From: Flagellimonas profundi
Lineage (GTDB): Bacteria > Bacteroidota > Bacteroidia > Flavobacteriales > Flavobacteriaceae
NCBI RefSeq assembly: GCF_017313275.1
Contig: NZ_JAFLNM010000001.1
Coordinates: forward strand, 310,001-374,000
Length of the DNA stretch: 64,000 bases
Direction: 5' to 3'
The notes beneath the pieces are model-generated. The model saw only the letters and a program-made list of their open reading frames with translations. It did not search any database and was not told the DNA's origin. The position numbers and the translations under genes were made by a program. This document shows, piece after piece, positions 56,111-64,000 of the stretch. The number at the start of each line of letters is the position of its first letter. Within the stretch, counting starts at the first letter, position 1.

Positions 56111-57007
56111 ATGATGAAACCTAAACCAATCGATACCTTATCTTGCTTAAAACAGCTAACATTAATTGCTTCATTTTTAGCCCTTGTTTTCTTCTCAAAC
56201 TGTACCCCTGAAAAAAGTAATTCCGATAAGGAAGAATGGGTCGCACTGTTTGATGGAACCAATTATCAAGATTGGACACCTAAATTCACAGGCTATTCCC
56301 TTGGAGAAAATTACAATGGCTCCTTTGTTTTCAAGGACAGCCTTTTAAGCGTCAGGTATCAGGAAAAAGATACCTTTAATGGCACCTTTGGTCATTTGTT
56401 CTACAAAAAGAAGTTTTCATATTACAAGCTAAAAGCGACCTATCGTTTTGTTGGAGAGCAAATGTCGGGAGGACCCGAATGGGCCATTCGCAACAATGGT
56501 TTAATGCTTCATTGCCAAGATCCTAAAACTATGGGAGTTGATCAAGACTTCCCTATTTCCTTGGAATTACAACTCCTTGGTGGTGATGGTGTACATGATA
56601 GGACCAATGCGAATCTATGTACGCCCGGAACTAACGTGATCATCAAGGATTCGTTGATTGTGGACCATTGCATTTCCTCTACTTCAAAGACTTATCCTGG
56701 TGATGGGTGGGTGACCGTTGAGGCACTGGTTCTCGGTGATTCCATAATGCAACATATTCTGGACAACAAAGTTGTGCTGGAATATGGTAAGCCAACGATA
56801 GGTGGGGGTATGGTAGAAGGATATCTTGATAGCGCATACGAAGTAGGTAAACCCATAAAGGAAGGTTATATTTCAATTCAGGCTGAGACTGCACCTATAG
56901 ATTTCAAGTCCATCGAATTATTGGATTTATGTGGTTGTACAGATAAAAAAGCCAAGAATTATAAATCTTATTATGTGAAATCCGACAACTCAGAATGTAT
57001 TTACTAG
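56111..57007 (+). CDS. DUF1080 lipoprotein (3-keto-disaccharide hydrolase family)
   Basis: The start is taken at the ATG at 56111 (a second ATG follows at 56114), giving about 298 residues. A signal ends in LVFFSNCTP, a likely lipobox. The DUF1080 lectin-like jelly-roll domain begins WVALFDGTNYQDW and includes FGHLFYKKKFSYYKLKATYRF, EWAIRNNGLMLHCQDP and ISLELQLLGGD. The C-terminus is an unusual Cys-containing tail (DLCGCTDKKAKNY). Characterised members cleave 3-keto-glycosides. This fits the GMC dehydrogenase pair of this locus. Confidence 0.85.
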   Translation: MMKPKPIDTLSCLKQLTLIASFLALVFFSNCTPEKSNSDKEEWVALFDGTNYQDWTPKFTGYSLGENYNGSFVFKDSLLSVRYQEKDTFNGTFGHLFYKKKFSYYKLKATYRFVGEQMSGGPEWAIRNNGLMLHCQDPKTMGVDQDFPISLELQLLGGDGVHDRTNANLCTPGTNVIIKDSLIVDHCISSTSKTYPGDGWVTVEALVLGDSIMQHILDNKVVLEYGKPTIGGGMVEGYLDSAYEVGKPIKEGYISIQAETAPIDFKSIELLDLCGCTDKKAKNYKSYYVKSDNSECIY

Positions 57008-57053
57008 TCTGTGCAATACCAAAAATGATTCAATTATTGGGTCACTTAAAATC

Positions 57054-57085
57054 AACCTTTCATTACCAGTCGCTTCAGAAAGGTT
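57054..57085 (+). terminator. Possible terminator after the DUF1080 gene
   Basis: AACCTTTC (57054-57061) and GAAAGGTT (57078-57085) form an 8-bp stem with a 16-nt loop. The following T-run (TTTTTAATTTTT) is not immediate. The call is tentative. Confidence 0.35.
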
Positions 57086-57172
57086 AAAGTAATTTTTAAT
57101 TTTTCCATCAAATTCATTTAAGGTCATTGGAATCGTTTATTTGAATTTTCTTTTGACTCAGCTCTTTGTTGG

Positions 57173-57931
57173 CTATTTATTTTTTTCAATTTCATTTATC
57201 ATTTCTTTTGCCACAATAGTAGAAGAGGGAAGGAACATGGTTGTCACAATTCTCTTGTCAATTACTACGTCATGTTTGTCGTTCAAGTCACTTTTGGTTT
57301 GATAAAGGGCTCCATTTTCCCTTAATTGATCCTCCAGAATTATTGGTAGTAAAGTTCCTTCTTTAGCCCAACTTTTGGTCACTTCGGTTGAATTTGGAAA
57401 GCCGGTTACTTTTTTACCTTTAACCATATAATCACCATTGGCAAGTTTGACATTTGCAAAGCCACCGGGACCGTGCCCACACCCTCCGACTATTCCTCCA
57501 TTTTCATAAATTTTGGCTATTATGGACAATATCTTTTTATTATTGGCCACATCAAACAATGGTCCATAACCACCACCAATAAAAACAGCTTTATAGTTCT
57601 TATAATCTACTACATCAGGCGTTAATGAATTTTCAACATTGCCATTAAAGTTTTCATATTTTATGGCATAACTACTAATTCCGACGGGATCCATTGAGAA
57701 TGGAACTTTTCCACCTGTTGGCGATATAAAATCCACTTTGTATCCATGGGAAACAAAAATATGGTACGGGGGTGCTACTTCCCAAAGGTTGTTCCCTGCA
57801 AAGTGTTTTTCAGGGTCTCCCATGTCCTCTGTATTTGAAACTACAATTAATATCCTTCCCTTTTCATCTTTATCATTTTTACAAGAGATGAAAAATAGCA
57901 CCATCAATATGGTTAAGAATGTTTTTTTCAT
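57173..57931 (-). CDS. DJ-1/PfpI-family lipoprotein
   Basis: The 252-residue protein has a signal ending in LFFISCKN (lipobox Cys near 17). The DJ-1/PfpI fold is shown by RILIVVSNTEDMG, the strand-loop YKAVFIGGGYGPLFD and the nucleophile elbow GGCGHGPGGF, with a Cys and following His as in the Hsp31/YhbO-like group. Members act as glyoxalases, deglycases or chaperones, mostly in the cytoplasm. A lipoprotein form is less usual. It is a paralogue of the protein at 61181-62299. It is 11 bp after the esterase gene, so likely in one operon with it. Confidence 0.82.
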   Translation of the reverse strand: MKKTFLTILMVLFFISCKNDKDEKGRILIVVSNTEDMGDPEKHFAGNNLWEVAPPYHIFVSHGYKVDFISPTGGKVPFSMDPVGISSYAIKYENFNGNVENSLTPDVVDYKNYKAVFIGGGYGPLFDVANNKKILSIIAKIYENGGIVGGCGHGPGGFANVKLANGDYMVKGKKVTGFPNSTEVTKSWAKEGTLLPIILEDQLRENGALYQTKSDLNDKHDVVIDKRIVTTMFLPSSTIVAKEMINEIEKNK

Positions 57932-57942
57932 TTTTTACTGAA

Positions 57943-59172
57943 TTAGGGTTTATTTGTTTTCTCCAATCTACTTATCTCTTGCAGTAGATCATCCTCTTGT
58001 CCCTGCTTGTAATTTTTGGACACTTCAACTCCATGAAGATAGGTTTCAATGGCCTTATTCTTTTGACCTGTCTTCTCATATAACCCTGCCAAATATGTCA
58101 ATAATCCAATGTACATGGGGTATACTTCTGAAGCCCTTTTGAGCACTGTTATGGCACCAAGGTCATTCCCGTTTTCGACCAATACCGAAACCAGATTGAA
58201 ATAATCTTCAGCTGGTCTTCGAGCCATTTCGCCATATTTTTTTTTTAACTCTTGCTCTGCCTTTAAAAAGGCTATATCACTAAAATTATCGGTCAAGTCT
58301 TCACTCAATTTTAAATCCGAGAATAAAAATTTTAACCCCTTGTAGTTTAAAAGTAATCTAGAAGCCATGTGACCTTCATTTCCAACCTCTTCATGAAGCC
58401 ATTTAAAATTATTTGGGGTGTGCTGCTCTATCACATCCACATACCGAATCAGTTCCTGACGCATTCCCCAACCGTCCCCGCCACCAATGCCGAAGTATAC
58501 GGTTTTGTCCAGGTTTTTATTTGATGTAAAAAATGTTGTTGCCTTTGCCGTCATTTCCTCTTTGTTCCACCAGAGTGCCGGAGCTTCTACAACGAATGCA
58601 TCAAAAAGATTAGGGTTTTCCATGAGGGTATAGATACTGAATAGGCCTCCTAAAGAATGACCTTCCAATATGCGATAAGAATGACTTCTAAAATTCACAT
58701 CCACAAAGGGAATTAGTTCTTCTCTTAAAAACTTAAGAAACTTTGAGGCGCCCCCACTCTGCGGTATACCTGCATTTCCAGTACTTCCATGTAGATCCTG
58801 TCCAGCATTGGAGGGGGTTAAATCCCTATTTCTGTCCAAACTCTCGATGCCAACCACAATTAAAGGAGGTATTAGCCCTGACTCTGTCAAAAGCTCTACG
58901 GTCCCTACCGTATGTTTTATGTTTTGTAGGCCATCCAACACATAAAGCACGGGGTAATTTGCACCGGTATCTTCGTACCCAATGGGCAATGAGATGATGA
59001 TTGGGCGTTCTTCCTGTAAAACAGTTGATTTGAAGATGTGTTGGGTACCCAGGCCCAAAAGTTGCTGGTCTTCCGTCGTCTCTATTTTATGGGCTACCTG
59101 TGCGTTTGATGGATGATAGCATAATAACCCGATGATACAGAGTATTATTTGTTTGATTGTCTTTGTTTTCAT
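57943..59172 (-). CDS. Secreted alpha/beta-hydrolase esterase with C-terminal TPR
   Basis: The 409-residue protein has a signal peptide (to about residue 24, SNAQ). The esterase domain has LYVLDG at 76-81 and the nucleophile elbow GHSLGG with Ser173. C-terminal helices contain TPR-like repeats (LTYLAGLYEKTGQKNKAIETY). It parallels the protein at 150-1316 in every part, so the window holds two copies of this architecture. The start overlaps the upstream DUF4386 gene by 4 bp (ATGA), which shows an operon with it and with the DJ-1 gene. Confidence 0.85.
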   Translation of the reverse strand: MKTKTIKQIILCIIGLLCYHPSNAQVAHKIETTEDQQLLGLGTQHIFKSTVLQEERPIIISLPIGYEDTGANYPVLYVLDGLQNIKHTVGTVELLTESGLIPPLIVVGIESLDRNRDLTPSNAGQDLHGSTGNAGIPQSGGASKFLKFLREELIPFVDVNFRSHSYRILEGHSLGGLFSIYTLMENPNLFDAFVVEAPALWWNKEEMTAKATTFFTSNKNLDKTVYFGIGGGDGWGMRQELIRYVDVIEQHTPNNFKWLHEEVGNEGHMASRLLLNYKGLKFLFSDLKLSEDLTDNFSDIAFLKAEQELKKKYGEMARRPAEDYFNLVSVLVENGNDLGAITVLKRASEVYPMYIGLLTYLAGLYEKTGQKNKAIETYLHGVEVSKNYKQGQEDDLLQEISRLEKTNKP

Positions 59173-59894
59173 AAGGGTGATTTTTTAAGATTTTTATAGG
59201 ATTCCGTAGTGCCTTTTACAAGCATGTACAAGGTTAATCCAACTTCTCCAAGAGCAGCGGTGATACCAACAATCAAAGCAGTATAATCCTCATAACCCGG
59301 AACATTGAAATTTCCAAAAGATTCAATGAGGTAGCCTGCGGCAGCACCTAGGAACAATCCCCCGAACACCTTTGGAAACACATTGGACCTGTAAATAAGT
59401 ATGGCAAGCAATAGGCAGTGTATACCAAAAAAGCTTCCTGCAATGAGATAACCATAATGGTGTGCTTCCATAAAGTAGGCGCTTATTTGCTGTACTTGTG
59501 CCGTATTGAATGAATTGGACAGGCTGTCGGTTTCCAGTACCTTTAAGGCCATATAGTGATTCAACAAATTTAAACTTCCTATGGCCGGATGTGCAATAAG
59601 CCGGAATGCTGAGGATAACATGGCCAGAGTCTTATTGAAGGGGTAAAAGATCTTGTACAACAGTATTGCTATCACTGCATCTAAAAGAAATGCAATTAAG
59701 TCCGTTGTCAACCCTAATTGAAAAAGTCCCTTATTTTGAAGTATACCATGAGCTGTTTCCACCGCGTTTTCGTGTACAACAAGGGTTCCTCTAACATACC
59801 CTTGACTAAAACCGGCACAAATGATGACAAATAGATAAAATAATCCCGTAAGGCGGATTAGTTTTATACTGGCTAATCCTTTTACACTTTTCAT
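59169..59894 (-). CDS. DUF4386 integral membrane protein
   Basis: From the ATG at 59894 the protein has 241 residues. The longer start at 59924 adds a short extension before the typical basic start of the family. Six or so hydrophobic segments are visible, beginning LIRLTGLFYLFVIICAGFSQGYVRG, a characteristic DUF4386 opening, and AFRLIAHPAIGSLNLLNHY in the middle. The function of the family is unknown. It is the first gene of a probable operon with the esterase and DJ-1 genes, and it follows the AraC regulator gene. Confidence 0.82.
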   Translation of the reverse strand: MKSVKGLASIKLIRLTGLFYLFVIICAGFSQGYVRGTLVVHENAVETAHGILQNKGLFQLGLTTDLIAFLLDAVIAILLYKIFYPFNKTLAMLSSAFRLIAHPAIGSLNLLNHYMALKVLETDSLSNSFNTAQVQQISAYFMEAHHYGYLIAGSFFGIHCLLLAILIYRSNVFPKVFGGLFLGAAAGYLIESFGNFNVPGYEDYTALIVGITAALGEVGLTLYMLVKGTTESYKNLKKSPL

Positions 59895-59997
59895 CACTTC
59901 TAAACATATTTGGATCAGAAGCAAATTTCAGGTCAATCACTTTTTTCTTTTTGACTTTTAGTTCCAAAGATTTGATAATTCGGGACAACAAAAGGAT

Positions 59998-60972
59998 CTA
60001 TGGACCTTTTCTATACATGTTTGGAGAGGTTCCTGTCCATCTTTTGAATGCTCTGTTAAATGCACTTTGTTCGGAAAACCCAGTTAAAAAAGCTATTTCA
60101 CCTATGGATTGGTTTGAGTTGGAAAGCAAATTCATGGCAGTCTCTTCCTGTTTTTTTTGGACGAGTTTTCTAAAAGAGAGATTTCTTTCAGCAAGTCTTC
60201 TTTTTAATGTCCTGTCACTCATGCCCAGATATGCACTAACCTGTGCTAAACTGGGAATGCCACTGGATATGGACTGGTCGAGCAATTGATCGATTTCCTG
60301 GGTAAGAAAGTCTACTTCAACCTTTAATTTGGATTTTTCTTCCTCCATTCTTTCCACAAGAAACTGATGAATAAATTTATCTGCCTTTATGGTCGAAACT
60401 TGAAGGTCTTTGGAATGAAAGGTCAAAGCATTTTCCGATGCATCAAAGATAACCGGACAATCGAAGTATTCAGAAAAATATTCCGGACTGGAAAATCTGT
60501 GCTTAAAGCTTACCCGTGTAGGTTTTATGGGTTTTCCGCTCACTTCATTTAAAACCTCTATTAACATGACGAATGAAACTTCGTTGGCTGTTTTTATGCC
60601 ATGGCGGTACACGTCACGATGTAATATTATTTTTGTCTCTATGGGACCTTCCTCCAAAGTGATACTACCATCATTGGTGACCAATACCATGTAACGTTTT
60701 ACATTTTTAAGAACTTCCACGGCTCTAAGGCAAGTTTTCCAGGATAGCCCGAGCGTCCCATAATCATTTGAATCAAGTTGCTTTCCTTGTCTTAGCCCAA
60801 AACCTGGCATAAGTTCTTGTTCAGCCAGTTCATATACCGCTAAAAGTGATTCAATAGGAATATGTTCCGTGGTGTTTCCAGGCTCAAGAGCGGTCAGTAC
60901 ATCCATGGCCAGGCCTTCTTTTTGTGCCAAAGCAATAGCTTTTTTATAGATAGAGGCTAAAACAAACGCCAT
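59998..60972 (-). CDS. AraC-family regulator with OruR/ArgR-like N-terminal domain
   Basis: The 324-residue protein carries the arabinose-binding-like N-terminal domain of the OruR type (GFGLRQGKQLDSNDYGTLGLSW, RYMVLVTND). At the C-terminus is the double helix-turn-helix of AraC proteins: SLAQVSAYLGMSDRTLKRRL, then SIGEIAFLTGFSEQSAFNRAF and RWTGTSPNMYR. It lies about 100 bp upstream of the DUF4386-esterase-DJ-1 operon on the same strand and is the likely local regulator. Its inducer is unknown. Confidence 0.9.
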   Translation of the reverse strand: MAFVLASIYKKAIALAQKEGLAMDVLTALEPGNTTEHIPIESLLAVYELAEQELMPGFGLRQGKQLDSNDYGTLGLSWKTCLRAVEVLKNVKRYMVLVTNDGSITLEEGPIETKIILHRDVYRHGIKTANEVSFVMLIEVLNEVSGKPIKPTRVSFKHRFSSPEYFSEYFDCPVIFDASENALTFHSKDLQVSTIKADKFIHQFLVERMEEEKSKLKVEVDFLTQEIDQLLDQSISSGIPSLAQVSAYLGMSDRTLKRRLAERNLSFRKLVQKKQEETAMNLLSNSNQSIGEIAFLTGFSEQSAFNRAFKRWTGTSPNMYRKGP

Positions 60973-61180
60973 ATGGCCTTTACTCTTTTTATTTTCCCAG
61001 CGCTTTCGTCAGTAAGAACTTTAATATGTTTTTAAAAGTACCTTAAAGGACAAAAGGAAAGGGATTATAGTTTCATTCCTAAATTTACGGTATAAAACAA
61101 TAATCCCATTCGTTTTTCAGAATTTGAGGTTCAGTTTAAAATACTGGCCTGCCAATCAAGCTGAAGAAAATAACGGTTTT

Positions 61181-62299
61181 TCAGCTTATCGTTTCAAGCA
61201 GTTTTTCAGCTTGTTCCTTTAGTAAATTTTTAGCGGTCAAATCATTCAATATACTTCTGGCCTTCTCGTTTCTATCCAATGATATATAGGTTTTGGCCAA
61301 TAACAGCTGTAGGTTTTCATTAAAAAAGTGTGGCGAGGTCAACTCAACCAAAGCAACTCCTTTCAATAACTCATCGTTGTTTTCGGTTGAAGCCAAAATT
61401 TTATAATAGCCATAAGCTGCTATCAATGGCATGTCGTATTTGGCTTTGTTTTTCGCCAGTTCCGCTTCGGCCCATGCAATGGTCTTTGTTTTATCCAATA
61501 ATTCCTGCATCAAATAGGCACTTCTCTCATCGTTGTACAATTCTCTTTTAACCGGAGTAAGTCCCAAAGATGATACAACAGCTTCAGCAGATCTGGTTGT
61601 TGAAAACGGATTTTGACCGGTAACAAACTTTCCTGATACAACAACTTTGGACAACATAAAATCGGTTTGCTTAAAAATGGCTCCTCTTGATTCTAATTTG
61701 GTTTCCAGACTAAAAGGGAACTCTCTAACCCATTTTTTTCCAAAAAGCTCCTCTTCCACATTGCAAAAACTGGTTAATTCTACATCATTTATAATGTATT
61801 CATCACCACTTTTTACATTGACAAAGGCCGCAGGTCCATGACAAACCGAGGAAATAACGGTATTGTTCCTATGGTACAAATTCAATATGATATCTTGAAG
61901 TGAAGGATCGTAAGGCAGATCAAACATGGCACCTTTACCACCCACAATGTAAATGGCATCATAGTCCGCTGCATTTATATCGGCCGTTGCCATGGTGTTT
62001 TCCAATAAACTGAGGGCGTACTTGTCCTCCAAAAGTATTTTGTTGTAAGGTTTGTCCTTGTTGTATTTGTCAGCTTCTACCTTGCCGCCTTTTGGGCTTG
62101 CTACATCTATGGATACATTATTGTTTTTAAAGATCAAATAGGCTTGGGAGAATTCATCGAACTCGTAGCCCGGTCTTGCGGACCCCATATCTTTTCCATA
62201 GCTACTGACTACCATTAAAACTTTTTTCTTGACGTCGTTGGTTTGGGAAAAAAGCATGACAGGTACAATAAAGACGATACTTAAAATAATTTTTTTCAT
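61181..62299 (-). CDS. Secreted DJ-1/PfpI protein with C-terminal TPR-like extension
   Basis: The 372-residue protein has a signal peptide (to about residue 19, LFSQ). The DJ-1/PfpI domain includes KVLMVVSSYGKDMG, YDAIYIVGGKGAMFDL and the nucleophile elbow SSVCHGPAAF. About 120 helical residues (from DKTKTIAWAEAELAKNKAKY) with TPR-like NLQLLLAKTYISLDRNEKA follow. The fusion of a DJ-1 domain to helical repeats mirrors the esterase-TPR design of its neighbours. It is related to the DJ-1 lipoprotein at 57173-57931 and is likely a periplasmic enzyme or chaperone of unknown substrate. Confidence 0.82.
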   Translation of the reverse strand: MKKIILSIVFIVPVMLFSQTNDVKKKVLMVVSSYGKDMGSARPGYEFDEFSQAYLIFKNNNVSIDVASPKGGKVEADKYNKDKPYNKILLEDKYALSLLENTMATADINAADYDAIYIVGGKGAMFDLPYDPSLQDIILNLYHRNNTVISSVCHGPAAFVNVKSGDEYIINDVELTSFCNVEEELFGKKWVREFPFSLETKLESRGAIFKQTDFMLSKVVVSGKFVTGQNPFSTTRSAEAVVSSLGLTPVKRELYNDERSAYLMQELLDKTKTIAWAEAELAKNKAKYDMPLIAAYGYYKILASTENNDELLKGVALVELTSPHFFNENLQLLLAKTYISLDRNEKARSILNDLTAKNLLKEQAEKLLETIS

Positions 62300-62330
62300 T
62301 TTTTGATTTTTGATGTTAGATAAAGAACAC

Positions 62331-62370
62331 GAACGGAAAACTTTTTTGTTACATGAAAAGTTTCCCGTTC
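62331..62370. promoter_or_regulatory. Large imperfect hairpin between two minus-strand genes
   Basis: GAACGGAAAACTTTT (62331-62345) and AAAAGTTTCCCGTTC (62356-62370) pair over 15 bp with one mismatch and a 10-nt loop. No T-run follows on either strand. It may be an mRNA-stabilising or processing structure between the FMN reductase and DJ-1 genes. Confidence 0.45.
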
Positions 62371-62393
62371 AAAGAAAAAATGCAGCTAATTTT

Positions 62394-62930
62394 TTATGAT
62401 CCTATGGTTGTTTGAAACTTATGGACCTTGGAATCGATATCCTGTTTCAAACTTTCTTCACTGATTTCTCCGTTTGTGAAGTTATCATAGAAGGAAGGCA
62501 ATGAAAAAGTATCCGTAATTCTGGCTCCCATAAACGGGAAGTAGGCACTTGCGGCCTGTAAAACAGATGCTCCACCTCTGCCGCCAGGTGAGGTTGCCAT
62601 CAATAGCATGGGTTTTTCCCTCCAGACCTTCATATTTACACGGGATAACCAGTCCAAAGTATTTTTGAATACCGCTGCATAGGACCCATTATGTTCTGCC
62701 AGGGATACCATAAAACCATCGGCAGTATCAAATAATTCATCTAGCCTCTTGATCGCAGTCGGTATACTGTTTTCGGCTTCAAAATCAACGCCATAAATGG
62801 GCAATAAATAATTGTTGAGGTCAATGGAAATAATCTCCACGTTTTCCAATAAACCAGTGGTATAGGTCAATAAACTTTTATTGATTGATTTTTGGCTGTT
62901 GCTTCCTGCAATTGTGATTATTTTTTTCAT
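62394..62930 (-). CDS. NADPH-dependent FMN reductase-family protein
   Basis: The 178-residue flavodoxin-like reductase begins KKIITIAGSNSQKSINKSLL (flavin phosphate loop). FMVSLAEHNGSYAAVFKNTLDWLSR is the family's typical loop (PEYNGSxxxxLKNAxDW), and LLMATSPGGRGGASVL follows. It reduces FMN, quinones or azo compounds with NAD(P)H in the cytoplasm. A DoxX-like membrane protein gene lies upstream on the same strand, with 176 bp between. Confidence 0.9.
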   Translation of the reverse strand: MKKIITIAGSNSQKSINKSLLTYTTGLLENVEIISIDLNNYLLPIYGVDFEAENSIPTAIKRLDELFDTADGFMVSLAEHNGSYAAVFKNTLDWLSRVNMKVWREKPMLLMATSPGGRGGASVLQAASAYFPFMGARITDTFSLPSFYDNFTNGEISEESLKQDIDSKVHKFQTTIGS

Positions 62931-63106
62931 GATTATTGTTTTTTTTTGAGATTAAACTATCGGTCGACCATTTTTCCATGTCATATATTTCCATGGTTAA
63001 GGAAAGACCGGTGATCAGAAGGGAATATTCGTTACCTTTACTAGCTTGATCACCGAGCCAATTCACTTAAAACCCTGGGGACATTAAAACTTCGGAGATG
63101 TAACCA

Positions 63107-63478
63107 CTATAGTATTACTTTGAAATTTTTATCTGTAACCAGTAGGACCATACTAGCAATACAACAATATAGAGCTGTATAAAAGTATACATAGTCATTA
63201 TGTGCGAAATGCGTTATCAATGCACCAATTGCGAATGGCAATAACCATAAAGTCGATAGGTTTTTAACTTTATGCATCCAAAACCCAACAAGCAAACCAA
63301 TTACTCCCAACAATTCACCATAGCCAATAAATAAGGTCCATATTTTTCCGAAACCAAAATTGCTCATGTTTTCCATCATACTTTGTTTTTGGAAAACTTT
63401 AAAAAGACTTGCGTATCCAAAGGCATAGATTAAATATGCATATGCTGCCCAATGTGAAACTCTTACTAAATTTTTCAT
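63107..63478 (-). CDS. DoxX-like integral membrane protein
   Basis: The 123-residue protein has four hydrophobic segments in the DoxX/DoxD-like arrangement. The features are YAYLIYAFGYASLFKVFQKQ (first helix with a lysine after), IGYGELLGVIGLLVGFW, LLPFAIGALITHFAHND and a last helix. Family members take part in quinone-linked redox or thiosulfate oxidation, but most are uncharacterised. It follows the truncated outer-membrane protein gene by 23 bp and may be co-transcribed with it. Confidence 0.8.
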   Translation of the reverse strand: MKNLVRVSHWAAYAYLIYAFGYASLFKVFQKQSMMENMSNFGFGKIWTLFIGYGELLGVIGLLVGFWMHKVKNLSTLWLLPFAIGALITHFAHNDYVYFYTALYCCIASMVLLVTDKNFKVIL

Positions 63479-63501
63479 AATGTTTAAGATTTAAAAATTG
63501 T

Positions 63502-64000
63502 TTATAAAGTTTTTCGGTAATACATACCGAGAGATGATTTTTCAATTGGATCGGGCCCATACTGGTCAAGGTCAACACCGATACCGAGTTGGTGCCCATT
63601 GAACGACACTCCTGCACGCAACTGCTGAAAGCTTCTGGAGTGCGTTTTAAATTTGTCCCAGATAGTTAAAAACTGTCCGTTCAACCAAAGGGAAACTTTG
63701 TCATTTACAGGTGAGTTGAACTGAAACTGTACAAAAGCTTCGGCATAGCCGGCTTTCTTTTGCTCGGAATGACCAACCGTGGGAATAATTACAAATAGTG
63801 CCCGTGAATTTTTTAATATGAGCCTTGCGGAAAGGCGTTCCGCATAACCGGCAAAACTGTTGTAATAAATAGATGGACCAACAGCAACACTCTTGTTAAT
63901 GTTCCAGAACAATGTTGGTTGCACCCCTGCCTCATCAAAACCCTTGTTCGCTTCTTTATTGAATTTTTGAAAGAAAGCAAGGGTAGCAATGCTCAGCGTG
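63502..64000 (-). CDS. Outer-membrane beta-strand-rich protein, truncated by the window edge
   Basis: The frame is open from 64000 to the stop at 63502 (about 165 residues). A GTG at 63924 is not needed as a start, because TLSIATLAFFQKFNKEANKGFDEAG precedes it in frame. Alternating polar and hydrophobic stretches (PSIYYNSFAGYAERLSARLIL, AEAFVQFQFNSP, QLRAGVSFNGHQLGIGVDLDQYG) indicate beta strands of an outer-membrane barrel or lipid A deacylase-like protein. The N-terminus lies outside the window. No precise family can be given. Confidence 0.6.
   Translation of the reverse strand, partial: TLSIATLAFFQKFNKEANKGFDEAGVQPTLFWNINKSVAVGPSIYYNSFAGYAERLSARLILKNSRALFVIIPTVGHSEQKKAGYAEAFVQFQFNSPVNDKVSLWLNGQFLTIWDKFKTHSRSFQQLRAGVSFNGHQLGIGVDLDQYGPDPIEKSSLGMYYRKTL

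Noticed and set aside
62878..63066. Minus-strand open frame of 62 codons upstream of the FMN reductase
   Set aside because: It overlaps the start of the FMN reductase in another frame, is Asn- and Lys-rich at the end, and shows no conserved pattern.

Overview
The window looks like chromosome from a marine member of the Flavobacteriaceae (Bacteroidota). The evidence is a SusC/SusD pair, TAnnTTTG-type -7 promoter elements, lipoproteins with relaxed lipoboxes, few Shine-Dalgarno sequences, CRTAC1/ASPIC-UnbV proteins and moderately AT-rich DNA. The genus cannot be read from the sequence alone. No rRNA, tRNA, CRISPR array, transposase or phage gene was seen.

Region 1 (about 1-2.8 kb) carries a secreted esterase with a TPR tail and a periplasmic metallo-beta-lactamase-fold hydrolase. 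Region 2 (about 2.8-32.1 kb) is a stress and energy-limitation island. It holds four universal stress proteins, Hsp20, a SERCA-like P-type ATPase, PEP synthase, a phosphoribosyltransferase, an erythromycin-esterase family protein, a dodecin, DUF2267 and archease-like proteins, a UbiB-type kinase, an NqrC-like FMN lipoprotein, a sigma-like protein and several small conserved proteins. It also encodes a two-component pair: a PAS-LOV-GAF-PAS histidine kinase overlapping a receiver-CRP/FNR hybrid regulator.

The main discovery is in region 2. Seventeen intergenic sites match TGAY-N4-RTCA, an FNR/CRP-type palindrome, and most are followed by TT. In every case the palindrome ends exactly 23 bp before a -7 element resembling TAAnTTnG, so its centre lies near -41 (class II activator position). 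The sites serve both strands and precede nearly every transcription unit of the island, including the kinase-regulator operon itself. Two of them drive no protein gene but two intergenic transcripts of about 205-210 nt ending in strong intrinsic terminators, which are candidate small RNAs. The gene content resembles the mycobacterial DosR dormancy regulon (USPs, Hsp20, PRTase/erythromycin esterase, P-type ATPase, sensor kinase), but with a different kind of regulator.

Region 3 (32.2-57.0 kb) is a galactoside utilisation locus. The minus-strand series runs GntR regulator, GH2 beta-galactosidase, hydroxypyruvate-isomerase-like protein, SUMF1-like protein, Gfo/Idh/MocA oxidoreductase, GMC oxidoreductase and its gluconate-dehydrogenase-subunit-3 partner. 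The plus-strand series is SusC, SusD, a large FG-GAP lipoprotein, a vanadium-haloperoxidase/PAP2 protein and a CRTAC1-like protein. Galactokinase and a DUF1080 (3-keto-glycoside hydrolase type) protein follow. Together these suggest hydrolytic and 3-keto oxidative routes in parallel.

Region 4 (57.0-64.0 kb) has two DJ-1/PfpI proteins, a second esterase-TPR protein, a DUF4386 membrane protein, an AraC regulator, an FMN reductase, a DoxX-like protein and a truncated outer-membrane-type protein at the window edge.
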